From Tetragonia tetragonoides (taxonomy: Eukaryota; Streptophyta; Magnoliopsida; Caryophyllales; Aizoaceae): a stretch of DNA of 64,000 nucleotides. Position 1 is the first letter of the stretch, and each line of letters starts with the position of its first letter. The stretch spans positions 41,786,766-41,850,765 of the forward strand of contig CM076147.1 in the NCBI GenBank assembly GCA_038025085.1. The letters are read 5' to 3'. Shown here one piece after another: positions 11,505 to 23,600 of this stretch. Both the position numbers and the translations under genes were made by a program. The notes below the pieces were generated by a model. That model ran no database searches. It was not told the origin of the DNA and worked only from the letters and a program-made list of their open reading frames with translations.

Positions 11505-13219
11505 AAGTCTTTGCTTGTCCCCAAGCAAAACACCTCAAGACAAAGGATACGGGAAACAAAGGACAAGAGATCACCTTCTCAGACCAAGTTTCAAAAGCAA
11601 CATCAAAGCCAAAAAATTAACCCAAGTCAAGAACAATAGTGACATAGCACTCGAATTCACATAGCACATCATGTAGTAGCGACCCACAACATCCAAATCA
11701 TACCACAAGACCCACTCTCGAATGTAACATAGCAAAATAGATAGACCCTCACTTTAGGTAAGTGGACACTCACACTCAAGTGTTTAAAATTGACAATCAA
11801 AGTGGATTTTTCTCAATACTCATCTCAAAAGTCATGGTTTACCATATGATCACTAATCGTCTCACATCTCCTCCGCTAAGGACAATTGATATAAATGAGT
11901 CAAGAGGACTTTCAAAGGTTGTAACGTAAGCTTAGGGTGAAGGGTAGGACAAATTCATATGGATAATTGGCTAATGACGTCATGAAACTAGTGGAGAAAA
12001 AATCATTGATTCACCTCATGCCCATAAAGGTAAACAATGCGAAACTCCGACTAACAAAAAGCAACATCTAACCAATTAATATCACAAAACTCTATTGAAA
12101 AACTCTTCATTCAAGCACAACTTACAAGAGTTCAACCTTTTATTCATTTTTTTTTCTTTTCTTGAGAACTTTTTCTGATTTTTTTTCTCTTTTTTCTTCT
12201 CGAAACCAAACTTTGAATTTCAACCATTCTTTCAAGAGTTTACACAAACAACGGAGCTACACATTGTGAAATGTACCGTAAACTCCAAGATCAATCCTAC
12301 TCCATAAGTCTCATGACAAATTGGTTAAACATGGCCTTTCCGGTCAAGAGGCTTGTAATGCGGGCGAAAGCAAAGAATAAGTAAAGCTCAAAGTGGTTCA
12401 CAAAGGATAAATTGCCAAGGGTAGGCTTATTTGGCTAAGTGAGCTAAAAATTCAAAGAATGCCTCAATCATACTCATTCAATCAATGTCAAGTGATGCGG
12501 ACTCGGCGGAGAAAAGAGAAATGAATTCTCTTGGGAGAGGTTGAGAAGCCTCTTCCCAATGTGAGTTCTAGAAACCAATGACTAAGAGAGAGTTTTACAC
12601 ATGAAAAACAAAATAGACCATAGTGATGCACGGTCTTCAAAGCTCAAAACTCACGGGTCAATTTGGTCAATCCAACTCAACTATACAACATTATTGAAGA
12701 GTCATCATCATACATGCTACAAACCATGAATAGCAACAACAATCATGCAATGTAAATCTTAGGCTCAATCATATTGCCTCAAGAACAAGGGTCAATCCTC
12801 TCGATTTTCACAATAAAACAAGAATCATCATTGAAAGGATCACAGGATTCACAGCGCACACGTTTTTTTGGATTTCTTCTTTTTTTTTATTTTTTTTGGA
12901 TTTTTTTTATGCATGTGAAATTAAAACCTAAACTACATGCAAAAAAAACAAAAAAAAAAGAAAAAAACTAATCTAAAAATGCCAAAAAAAAAAAAAAAAA
13001 AAAAACTATATGCAATGCAATTCACATTTCACAAAACATTAGCAAAATCACCTCCCCCAAGCTTGAAACGAACACTGTCCCCAATGTGAGAAAGGACAAC
13101 AATAGAGAAAGAAAGGGAGCAGAGAAAACTCACAGAGCCTCCCCCGGTCGGGGAGGGAAGAGGTTGGAAAAGTATTGTTGGCTGATATGCCAACTAGTTA
13201 TTGCTCAAATCATATATGT

Positions 13220-14196
13220 CTAGTGGTGGTGTTGCTCATTCATCTTCCTCTCCTTGAATTGATCATAACAGGCTAATGCCCGTAGCATTTTGTCAAAAGC
13301 ACTTGCAAACATCTCAGAAACACACAAGTGAAAGATTAGTATCACCAAATTGTAGTAAATAATCGATGACCTTTTGAACATGTCAAATGCCCTTGAAAAG
13401 TGAAAATGACAAGATGAGGTTTCCCACGCAACAAACATATTATGATCCATGTAAATATCCTTAACCTTGTCTCCCATGATATGCTCATCAACCTGGTAGA
13501 TACAAGATTCATGATTCACGGATAAACCATCGAATTTCAAAGAAGCTTGTCCAAGGATGTTATCGGAAGGGTGATTTCTATGTGGTTGCAAGATTATGGA
13601 ACATGACATGTCTATGGATTTGGTGGGAAATGGGTCATGGTACTCAAGATCAGAGAACTGACTCTTTACCAAATCTTTAACAAGTTTTTTCTCAATACAA
13701 TTCCTAGAGGAACACGAATTATCCATGAGATTGAGTTGCGTCTCTATCATTGCCATGTGGGAGGCAACTGAATCAGCTTTAGAGCACAATTGGTCTATTA
13801 ATTCTCGTTGTTCCTCATTGACCTTTTGTTTCATCACAATGAATTGCTCAAAGAGGGTCTCCAATTGTGAATTTGGTGGATGAGGGGGCAATAGAGTTGC
13901 TCTTCTTCGAATAAAGACTGAGGATAACTCAAATTACCAATATTGTGGTTATCGAAACAAGGATCATATTGGCCACCTTCGTAGCGGTGATCAAATTGAT
14001 ATCCATTAGTATTATAACCAACACACTCATTCCAATCATAACAAGCATTAGGCAAATCGTATTCATTCGCATTCAAATAGTTATCATAAGCATAGTCATA
14101 TGAATTTGAGTGATAGTTACCATAACACCCATGATACGAAGAAGATGACATGAACAAAATCAACACAAGCAAGACATAAGTGCCTAGTCTAGTCAA
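13220..14196 (-). pseudogene. gag-like remnants of the Athila-like element
   Basis: Two overlapping minus-strand frames follow the primer-binding site. The first (14196-13834, 120 codons) is rich in Tyr, Asn and Asp and has no recognised domain. The second (13891-13220, 223 codons) starts PPHPPNSQLETLFEQFIVMK and resembles the C-terminal coiled-coil part of Athila gag (LETLxxQF then a long helical stretch and MIETQLN). The rest of the interior (11505-13200) has no coding signal but carries long T/A runs and GAACACTGTCCCCAATGTG, a motif I recall from related elements. The assignment to gag is by resemblance only. Confidence 0.5.
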
Positions 14197-14228
14197 TTCA
14201 AGAAACTTCTAATGGAATGCGCCAAGCT

Positions 14229-14249
14229 CCTCGGTAACGGCGCCAAAAA
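14229..14249 (-). promoter_or_regulatory. Primer-binding site, Athila type
   Basis: The minus strand reads TTTTTGGCGCCGTTACCGAG just after the 5' LTR. TGGCGCCGTTRCC is the characteristic primer-binding sequence of Athila retrotransposons. Confidence 0.8.
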
Positions 14250-14251
14250 CT

Positions 14252-15712
14252 TTATAGGCCCGCAAGTGCACGGGTATATTGTCGTAATAAAATATCGTAT
14301 CCACAGGGAGCTTTCGATTCCAAATACTAAGATTTCTTTAATTTAACAAGCTAAGCAATTAAAAGCGAATTTTTGGTGATTTTAGCAAAGAACTAAATCG
14401 GTAAAAATGATGAGAAAATAGCAAGATTAAAGAACCTAGGGCTGATTTCACTCGATTAAACTACTTGATGCGGATAAATAAACTTCAGCTAGCATGTCAT
14501 GTCGAATGTTGCAAGGACGGACAAAGAACCTAAAACCTTCTCTCGAAGAATTAAAGGCGAAACTCAATATAAAACTCAACTACCTATTCTCATGGAGTCA
14601 AGCAAATATCAAGAACATGAAGAACATAATTCTATCCAAGAAGCCCCAAGTAATTCTAACCTACTCTCGTTGTTAGACAAACTTGATGAAAGATTGAGTT
14701 CGGATGATCAAGATTCCTCTCTCGAATTTAAATTAATCACCAACCATAAACAATAAGCAAACAATCAATCATTGTTCAACATTCTAACGACATGCTAGTT
14801 TCCAATTATCTAATTAAACATCAAGCAATTCACTCAAACCACATCAACCCTAGATAAAGGGGAATTAGCTACTCATGATTATTATAACAACTAGTAGAAA
14901 GACAACGAAATTCATGGTCAATTCCAAAAAGAAAATTAAACTAGCAATCATCAACTAACAAAGAAATTAAACTAGAATTATAGAGAGAGGGAGAGAGAAG
15001 ATAGGGAAAAGAGATAAACCAAGATACTTCAATTGCAAACTCCAAGAACTTGAAGAAAAATCCAAACTTGCAAACTTGTTCTTCAAATTACAATAAACTA
15101 AAAGTGTTTGATTCTAATATTAATCTAAAAAGCATAAAAGAATGTAAAACTATGAGAAAGATAATGGGGTGCTAAGAGATGATGAAAGAGATGATTTCTC
15201 TCTCCTTTTATAACCCCAAACTGTCTCTAGTCGGATCCAAGTGAAAAGCTAAAGGAATGGCAAAGGTCACGAGTTGAAATCTCGATTTCCAGCAGGTTGC
15301 ATGGTTGTGCGGAAAATATGAAGGAAAGTTGCATGGTCGTGCAACCCTTCATGAGCTCACTGACTTACTTGCATGGTCATGCAAGGTTTAGCCTTCAAAC
15401 TTGCATGGTCGTGCAAGTGCAATTTTGCCGCCTTGAACTTCATTTTTGCACTTCTCTTCTCGCTTGGCTTTCTCTAAGGCATCTTCCTCGACTTCTTCTT
15501 TGACGATTGCGACTCCAAATCATTACCAAAGTCTATACCAAGCAACGGGGTCTCAAAATGTCCTAAAAACACAATTAAACACAAACATACCAAAGTAGTC
15601 ATCTTTATCAAAATAATCATAAAATCTCACAAAGAAATGATATAATTATCATGAAGCCAATCAAATGATTGCAATTATCACATGAATAATAGCTCAATTT
15701 ACGCACCTATCA
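14252..15712 (-). repeat. Right LTR (5' LTR) of the Athila-like element
   Basis: In the element's orientation this is the 5' LTR, next to the primer-binding site. It is very similar to the left LTR and keeps the four TTGCATGGTCGTGCAA-type motifs near 15296-15415. Confidence 0.88.
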
Positions 15713-15894
15713 TGTGGGAAAAGCTGGCTAAGGCCCTACCAGGCCCGGGTGAACGGCCTGGCATGGATCGATCCCATCCGTACGGGTCATTGCCGAGTTA
15801 CGGTGAAGCCGGACCCAAGAACGGAATGAACCGGCTCGTGGCCACCTCTAATTATGATAAGGGATGGAGTTGGTTATTTTGTTCATAATGGTGT

Positions 15895-16022
15895 TGATGA
15901 ATGGTGTTGATAAAAGATTTGGTGATGGTGGTTTTCTGGTTGTGATAAAAGATTTGAGAAATGTGGTTTGTCTGGTTGTGGTAAAAGATTTGAGAAAGGA
16001 TGTTTGTCTTGTTGTGATAATA
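15895..16022 (+). repeat. Short minisatellite inside the Ulp1-like pseudogene
   Basis: Three imperfect tandem units of about 36-39 bp share GATAAAAGATTTG (or GGTAAAAGATTTG), a GTTTTCTGGTTGTG or GTTTGTCTGGTTGTG segment, and a variable spacer. They lie just right of the hAT element, in sequence that belonged to the Ulp1-like gene. Confidence 0.7.
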
Positions 16023-16382
16023 GTGTGAATATTGGTGGTAGTTGTGCATTTTTTAGTGAGTGTCTTGTAGAGAAGAGTTGTGACAATTTTGTGACAGGGA
16101 AGGGTTTGAATTATATAGACCCTGAAAAACCTGATTAGAATATAGATGGCCAAACAAGAAACCGTTTGAATACTCTATATCACCATGATTGCTGGATTTC
16201 ACAATCTTTCTCATCAATTATAAAGGACTTAGAGAGTAAATTTGGTGAGGTAGTTGATGAACAGAAGCAGGAGGAGCAGCATGATTCACTTGAGGTGACG
16301 AAGTCAATGGTAAGTGAAGAAGTGATTGTTTTGAAAGAGGAGAAGAGGTGACGATCAACACAGTTGATGTTAAAGGAGATAG

Positions 16383-17723
16383 TGTAGATGCCAAAAAAGC
16401 GCCTTTAGATTTCTCCGCAAAAGCCCGATGATGAAATGAGTAATTTATAAACTTGAATGTTATTTTTGCTTTAATAGGTCAAATGAGGCCTCAGGTTTTT
16501 CTTCTATCACTCCTTCATTCCGGTCTCATTCAAAAGCACCGTTCAAGAGCTTTTCAACGACACCTCCCGTGTCTTTTTCCGACTCCCGGTCGCCAAGTTG
16601 CAAACCGGGGGTAAAACCATCTTTTACCGCAGAAGGGTAAAACGGTCTTTTCACATTTTTAGAATACGAAAATTCCTCCGAAAATCAAAATTGACTGGAT
16701 GTATGACGATATCCAGCTGGCAAGCTGACAGCCATCAGCGGCCCTGGGTTAACAGCCGGGGCTGCTAGCGGCTGTGGCCAGCGCCGCTAGCGGCCCTCGC
16801 CAACGGCTCTGGAAGAAAATCCAGGGCCGCTAGCGGCGCTCGCTGGGTCTCCAGGACCGACCTTTTTTAAGCCCAAATTCCGAAATTCGGCCTCTCTTCA
16901 CCCGTCCAACCCTACTTCCTGCGCCTATAAATACAATCCTCATCCCTTAGTTCAAAACACACAGTCTACAGTTGACAACCTCTATTCTCAGGAGTATTAG
17001 CACTGAGCTTCCCCTTCTTTCTTCCAAATTTGAGATCTTGTCTTTACTATTTTTGCTAAATAGCCTACAGTTCAAGAACTAACTCCTAAGGGCTCAAATT
17101 AAATTAATTGCCTAATTGTTTATTTTCTAGTAGTCATAATGTAGATATCATGCCAATAACGTCTTTTATTGCTTGCTAACTATTGCCTTTCAAACCATGT
17201 CTAGTCGTTGTGATGCTCAACCTGCCAATCGAATTCATGTCTAAATAAGGGTCAATAATAAATGTTGTGATGCTTGTGATGAACCAATTAATAGTCTAAG
17301 TCTAGGTTGTTAATCCGGTTTGTGTGCGAATCATGTCTTTAAATTATTAGGCAAACTTGAGTTAGTAGAGGCCATCATAAAACGGGCGAGTTGGGTGCCT
17401 AACACCTTCCCACCTCGCACCTTCGCCCCCCGAACCTTTTATTCTTGGGTACTCATATCTTCTATATGAGCGGGAGTCTTTCTAAAAACATGATCAGTTC
17501 ACTTATCTCGCTATTGGGTTGTCCCTTCGGTTTTGTCCCTTCGGTTTGTCCCTTCGATAAAACGTCGATAGCAGATTTGTGACCTCTTTCATGGTTTTTA
17601 TTCAATTCAAGTCTTTACAAAAGCTTTTCTAACTCGATGGTCCCTTGAACTTATCTAAACCCCCAACTTACAAATTTTCTATAAGGGCGCACTCCGTGGC
17701 TGTAGAAATCCCGAATCCTTACA
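16383..17723 (+). mobile_element. Solo LTR, Ty3/gypsy Tat/Ogre-like, with 5-bp target duplication
   Basis: It starts TGTAGATGCC and ends AATCCTTACA, and is flanked by GATAG at 16378-16382 and 17724-17728. That exact duplication fixes both ends and gives a 1341-bp LTR. It contains a TATA box (CTATAAATAC near 16925). Its 3' third carries GTTGGGTGCCTAACACCTTC followed by a run of GTCCCTTCG units, sequence typical of Tat/Ogre-type gypsy LTRs. No internal region remains, so it arose by LTR-LTR recombination. Compared with the copy at 9185 it has about 85 extra GC-rich bases near 16735-16840. Family placement rests on end sequences only. Confidence 0.85.
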
Positions 17724-19451
17724 GATAGTTGTTATTGGTAATAATAAGAAGAAGAAGACTGATCGCACGAATCGTAAGTTAAATCGAAAAAAAGTTATTG
17801 ATGAGGACTTAAATATTCTAAAGGTTATTGGTGATGGTCGTCGGACTCGACAGGAAGACCCGTAAGTTATATGATGGTCTTCCATAGTTTAAATTTTTTA
17901 AAATTGACCATAATAGATATATGATAAGGATTCATTGTATGTAGGCATGTATTTGTTGTACAATTTTCCTGTTACTTTTTGGAGAAATTTGGCATGAAGA
18001 CTTGTTTATATCGTTGTTGGTTGAATAATGCGGTAAGTAAGTAATTGTCCTTTATTAATCAAACTATATAAAGAATGGGAAAGGGATACCTATATATGTC
18101 TCTATTTGGAAATGGTATTAGGTTGTCAGAGTTTGGGCGTATATGAAGAATATACAGTGGGCTGGAGAAGGGAAAGGCCGATTTATTTTAGACGATCATT
18201 ACACAGTATTGTATATAAGAAAAATGTTAAAAACTAGCCCTATTTATATTTAATCTGTTTCATCTGACTGAGTAATTTTGTGTAGCGTTTGGCGCTGAAC
18301 TATGAGACCCCAGAAACCTTTTTGCTTGAATGTCTTTACAACAACAACTTGTTTGGTGTTAGAAGATGTTTGGAGGAAGTAAATGTGACACAAAGGGGGT
18401 GTGGACATGTAAGTAATGCAATGATAATTGTAAGTACTACCAGGTACCCATAGCAAGTGACATGTTTATTATTAATAATATTGCAGGTGTTCATGCCAAT
18501 GTGTGATGATCTGCATTGATGGGCACTGCATTTTGACAGTGGAGAAGAAGATTATGAAGCTTGATTCTTTGCCTCTAAAGCCTGATTTGTTTGTGGAGGG
18601 TACATATGAGAAGATAAGGAAAATGATAAGTGGAGTATAAGATTTCTAACATTGTTTGTTATGAAGATACAAATTAATGATTTAAATTTGATGCAGGTTT
18701 TCAACACGCAACACCTTATATCTTTTTTAGTGAAGGATGCGGATATGTTGAAATGGGAACGAAATAAGGGTGATGTGCCGATCCAATCTAATACGTAAGT
18801 TTTCACAGTGGTTGGGATTTTATTGTACTTATTGCCATTTACAAGTAAATTTTATTTTTAGTTTAAAGGAATTGTCATTTACAAGTTATGACACTGTTTT
18901 CATTATTTTTGTCCTAATTTTCTAGTTATGATTGTGGTATTCACATGATGACTGTGCTGGAGGTGTGGCCTAAGGAGAAATCTGAATTGGAGGAACATGT
19001 GGTAAGTAATTACGTGAATAATATATATTTTCTGTCATATTTAAAAGAATTGCCTTGAAGTAAAATGAAAAGTTAGGCCAATTACCAGCATTGTAGAGAT
19101 ATATGAGAAATTTGGGTAACAATGAGAGTGGTTCCTTTATATTTGTTCTAATTACTTTGTCTAGTTACCAACATTGTAAATTGGCGACGATTAGCAATTG
19201 AGATGGTGCGCAATGATTTGAACATGGTGAAGAAACAATTACTTGATAGTTTGAAACCAAAGAAGAAGGAGAAAAATGAAGCTGGAGTGAAGAATGAGAA
19301 GAAAGCAAGACTAAAGGAGGATAAGAATGAAGCATGAGTGAAGGATAAGGAAGCAGGAGTGAATAAGGAGAAGAATGAAGCTGGATTATAGAAAGTGAAG
19401 AAGGGACGAGTACTAATGAAGGGAGCAGAAGTTAGAATTGGAGACATATAG

Positions 19452-20698
19452 GTTTGTGAAAGATTGTATGAAATTAGGTTAACGTAACTTAAGTTATTAT
19501 ATAAATTTGCAATAGGGTGGATTTCAAAATAGGAGGGGGTATGTTTTCGTGGTGAGTTAAAATTTGGTGGGTTGTTATGCTGGATTTTGTGTTGAATCCT
19601 AGGAGATTTTGGTGTGATTAAATATTGATCTCAGATCCTACTTGTAGTTAAAGCAAAATGTCTTTGTAGTAGAAGATGAACTTAGCCTATGTGGTAAGTG
19701 TCTAAGGTGAAATAGTTTTGGACCAAATGAAAAACGATACTTTGGAGGTGATATAGGTCCAATTGAGGTGTTATTGTGGACCAATATCAATTTTGTATTA
19801 TAGAGGTCATAATGTGGCCCAAATGAAAGTTGTTACTTTGGAGGTTGGCCACATTTAATTTCGGGATTGGTATTTTAAGTGAGCCTATATTGCCAAATTT
19901 GTATTTTAAAACACTCCGGCCACAATAGGGTATTTTAAACGTATAACTCGTGCAAATACACCCAAATCTCCCCTAAACCCCAGTTTCTGGGCATAAATAT
20001 TATTTTTTCGCATTTAATTGATTTTCAACCCTTTTGTTCATTTACGAAAATCGCGATTATTCTTTTTAAATTAATAACTCATATAGCCCCCTTTTCTCCT
20101 CCAAATTTTCATTGCTCAACCCTCACGTTTTTTACACTGACTACCCGTCTAACCCCACATGATTGCATTCATTCCCCTGCCATCATCCCCAGCCTCCAGC
20201 TCTTCAATTTGGTTTCCAGAAAAAGAAAGAGAAAGAAGTCGATTTCGGCAGTAGACTAAGCAAAGGAGAATAAACTGATTTGTCAATTTGGTGTGGTAAT
20301 CATCTCAAGGACAAAAGGACAAAGGAAAAGGAATCTTTTGGTCCCCAAAGGTACGTTTGCTTTTTCTTTGTTAATTTCTCTTACCAAATGATGGGTATTA
20401 TTTAATTAGAGGACTCTAGCTCGTTTTTAACAACTTAGATTAGTTTTGTGTGGAAATGGGTTTGCTTTAGGTTAATTTAATCATTTCTTTCATTGTTTTA
20501 TGTAATCTAGGATTTTATTGTTTGGTTATCAGTAAAGTAGTGTTTAGTTGTGTGGTTTTCTGTAAATTAGTGGATAATTATGTATATTTTGAGTTTAATT
20601 TATTTTTAATTGTGCAAATTAAGGCTATTTGGTTGGTTAATTGGTTTGTGTTTAAATGGGCAAAACATTAAAGTTTCTTGTTTGTTTAAAATATGCAG
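19452..20698. other. Spacer and leader of the MULE gene
   Basis: No coding signal. The stretch 19680-19950 has repeated words (GGACCAAAT, TTGGAGGT, TATTTTAA) of the kind seen in MULE ends, but I could not pair them with a right-hand copy. Near the end, a donor at 20350/20351 (CCCCAAAG then GTACGT) and an acceptor (TGCAG) at 20694-20698 frame a 5'-UTR intron that ends exactly at the MULE ATG. Confidence 0.5.
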
Positions 20699-23600
20699 AT
20701 GTCTTGCGAGAGTGAGAAAAGTGAATATGGGGATTGTACCCTTGTTTTGGTAAAATTTTGGCATGTTGGTAATTTCTCAATTGGTTTGTTTGATAAATAA
20801 ATAGATGGACAACGTTTGGACCTTTATATTGAGAAACGAAATTTCAGTTTGACAGAGTTGATAAGAGAATTAGAATTACTGGGGTACCAAAATTATGATG
20901 CTTTGTGGTATAGGATTCCTGGTATTGGGCTAAGTAGTGGAGTTTTAAGGGCAGTTAGTAATGAGGATGACTTTAACTCACTATAAGACACAGCTTTTGA
21001 GAATGATTATATTGAGATCTACACAACTCATGTGATTGATACACATGAAGCTGTAGATATTGCTGAAGTGTTTGGAAATGCTACTTCTTTAAATGATCTA
21101 CCTAAACAAATAACTGAAGAAACTAATCCAGTAAAACAATCACAACCTAGGAAGAAGATTACCCCTAGGAGAAAACCATTAGCAAGTGAGTTAGATGCAC
21201 CTTTTGTTAACCAAAATGAGACCATGATAAACGTAATGAAGAAGTTTATTAGGCCCAATGATGAAGCCCATTCTGAAGAGAGTTGCAAGGGGCAAACCCA
21301 ACCTACTGCTTATACAGTCCTTTCCCAAACACCACAACAAGTGAGGGCCCAAAGTGAACCACAAGCCCACTTTGAACACAAACCTGGAGAATCCCAATCC
21401 TTATCAAGCCCAACCAGGAAAAACCCTATACTTGAAAAAAAAAATCCCGAGCCTTGTCATTCCCCTGAGAGATCTGCTAGGAAAAGGTTGTTTGAGAGAG
21501 ATAACGAAGTCATTGTTGAAACTGAGCAAGAATCCACAGATGATGATGACACAACTGATGATGAAACCTACCAACCTGATCACAGGGACCTTAGACCAGA
21601 CCCTGAAGATGTGTTTGAGGTGAAAGTCCCTATCACTGGGAGAGATAAAGGAAAAGGGATATTGAGAGAGGATGATGCTGATGTTAGTCATGATGCTGGT
21701 TATAATGCTGATGAGGGTGATGATGAGAATGGGTCTGATGGAGAAAACTCCAGTTCAGGTGATGATGAAGAGAATGATGATGTGTTGAGAGCTGAGTTAG
21801 GGTATGATGATGAGGAATTGTTTGAGGTTAGGACGATAGTTAGGGAAAAAAGAAGACAGATGAGAGAAGCTCAAAATATCAGGCAATCCTCTCCTTCCAA
21901 ATCCGCAAATCCATCCAACAGTAGAGCTAGAAACTCTACAGGTGCGGAATCTGATCGAGGGTCATCCAATATGGGCACAGTGAGTCACAATTGGCCTGAG
22001 TATTGGACAACATTTGAGGGAGGGTTTGAGTCTGACCAGAGAGATTCTGAAGATGAGGGGCCTTTGAGAGATGAAGAAGTTGAAGATGAGATGAAGAGAA
22101 TGATAAAGAAGAGGATGAGAAAAACCAAACTGAAACAACAACCAAGGAAGAAAAAGAAAGCCAATTACAATACATTCAATGAAAGAACATATATGGGGGT
22201 TGTTTACTTTGGAAAGGGGTTGAAGTTCACTTCCAGGAAAGTGTTGAAAGAGACAATCTTGAAGTATTCCATAAAATAACATAAAGACCTAGTTTATGTG
22301 AAAATGACAAGATAGAATTGATGTGGGTTGTGCTAACTGTCACTGGAATTTGATAGCGGGTCGTGATCTTGAGGATCCAAGATGGTGGGATATCAAGAGT
22401 TACCAGCCAATCCATATGTGTGTGAAGACCTTCAAAAACAGATCGATAACTGAAAATTGGCTAGCACATGAGTATTTTAACAAATTCTTGAGGAATCCAA
22501 AGTTGTTGCCTAAAGAGATCAAAGATGACATGAAGAATACATAAGAGATTAATGTGAGGTTAAAAAAATGTCAAAGGGCAAAGGATAAAGCATTGAATGC
22601 AGTGGATAACTTGAATGAAAAAACAATATGGATTGCTCAAACCATACTTAAAAGAACTGGTTAGGTCAAATTCAGGAACTACGTGTATTCTGAAAACTAT
22701 TGAAAATGAACCTGAACAATCAAGAACCTTCCAAAGGTTCTATGTTTGTTTTGCTGCCTTGAAGAATATTTTTTTGAAAACATGTAGGCCTATAATTAGG
22801 ATTGATGGCTTCTTTTTAAAACATGCCTGTGGTGGGCTGCTGCTTGTTGCTTTTGACAGAGATGGGAACAACCACATGTTCCCAGTTGCATGGGCTGTGG
22901 TTGAAAGAGAAACTATAGGTAGTTGGGAGTGGTTTATCAGGTTGGTTGAAGACCTAAACATGGGCCTCGGAGATAATTGGACTGTAATATCCGACCAACA
23001 AAAGGTATAAAATGTTTATCAACTTCTGTTAGTTGTATTTTATATTCTTAATAAGCCCTTCAAAATTTCTTAATGTGTTGGTGCTTTTTGTAGGGATTGG
23101 TTGTAGCTGTTGAAAACCTTTGGCCTAACATTGAACATAGAATGTGTGCAAGACACATATATCACAACTGGAGGAAAATTCACAAAGGCATGGAACTAGA
23201 AAGACAATTCTGGAAGTGTGTGAAGGCTACTACAAAGGGTGGATTTGAGAAAGCAACAACAAAACTAAAGGAAGTGTCACCCAAGGGGTATGATGACTTT
23301 ACGAAAGAGTTCCTGAATATTTTTGCAAGGCTTTTTTTAAAAATCATAGCCTATGTGATGTTTGTGATAATAATATGGCTGAGACTTTTAATTCCTTCAT
23401 CCTACTAGCTAGGTACAAGAATATAGTTGGTAAGTTGGAAGATATTAGATTAGCTTTAATGGAGAGAATAAGGGTGAAGAAAGGGCTAGTGTCATCCTTT
23501 ATTGCAGGAGTTGCCCCTAGAATTAGTCAGAAGTTAATTGAAGCTTACAATGAACAGAGTAGGTGTGAATGTAGGTAGAATGGAGAGGACTCTGAACATG

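Larger units (their letters stand above)
10030..15712 (-). mobile_element. Non-autonomous Athila-like LTR retrotransposon, complete
   Basis: Two direct LTRs (10030-11489 and 14252-15712, 1460 and 1461 bp) bound a 2.76-kb interior. Each LTR ends TGATAGG..CCTATCA, with TTATAGG at one end of the right copy. The 5-bp flanks are TGTGA (10025-10029) and TGTGG (15713-15717), a target duplication with one mismatch. Orientation is minus: a primer-binding site of Athila type (TGGCGCCGTTACCGAGG) adjoins the right LTR, and a purine tract (AAGCTTGGGGGAGTT) adjoins the left LTR. The interior holds only gag-like remnants. No protease, reverse transcriptase or integrase was seen, so the element depended on helpers. 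Confidence 0.87.
8933..15850. mobile_element. hAT-type non-autonomous element with nested LTR insertions
   Basis: The ends are a perfect 13-bp inverted repeat, TAGAGGTGGCCAC at 8933-8945 and its complement at 15838-15850. The flanks are GTTATGAT (8925-8932) and ATTATGAT (15851-15858), an 8-bp target duplication with one mismatch. TAGRGGTGG-type ends and 8-bp duplications are typical of hAT elements. Only 8933-9184 and 15713-15850 look like the original element; these parts are GC-rich with repeated GGCCCGGGC-like words and no transposase. The middle is a truncated LTR plus a complete Athila-like element. Removing the block rejoins the Ulp1-like pseudogene reading (..GGIGYD / KGWSW..). Confidence 0.78.
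7426..19451 (+). pseudogene. Ulp1 (C48) cysteine protease-like, transposon-associated, broken
   Basis: Exons are scattered over 12 kb. Segments at 7426-8210 (MERRSKKGKKKN; MRSLPENLGLLVDALTEEQR; KLYLGLRDKYEKLSMDPVKL; GTFYCPTQANRISPRMLSMV) and 8376-8720 (QLFYLDRLKRGEVVSWG; HPDEPKGALCRDITKNE) match the N-terminal part of plant transposon-linked Ulp1 proteins. The protease part is at 18480-19010: FMPMCDDLH with the catalytic-type His codon at 18514-18516, then KLDSLPLKPD with the likely Asp, then YDCGIHMMTVLEVW with the Cys codon at 18933-18935. A TGA directly after the His (18517-18519), a frameshift just beyond it, and many other stops kill the gene. It is also split by a hAT complex (8933-15850) and a solo LTR (16383-17723). 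Such ORFs often travel with MULEs, and a MULE transposase lies downstream on the same strand. Confidence 0.72.

Noticed and set aside
19148..19447. 99-codon minus-strand frame rich in Phe and Ser
   Set aside because: It is the shadow of the Lys/Glu-rich tail of the Ulp1-like pseudogene on the plus strand.
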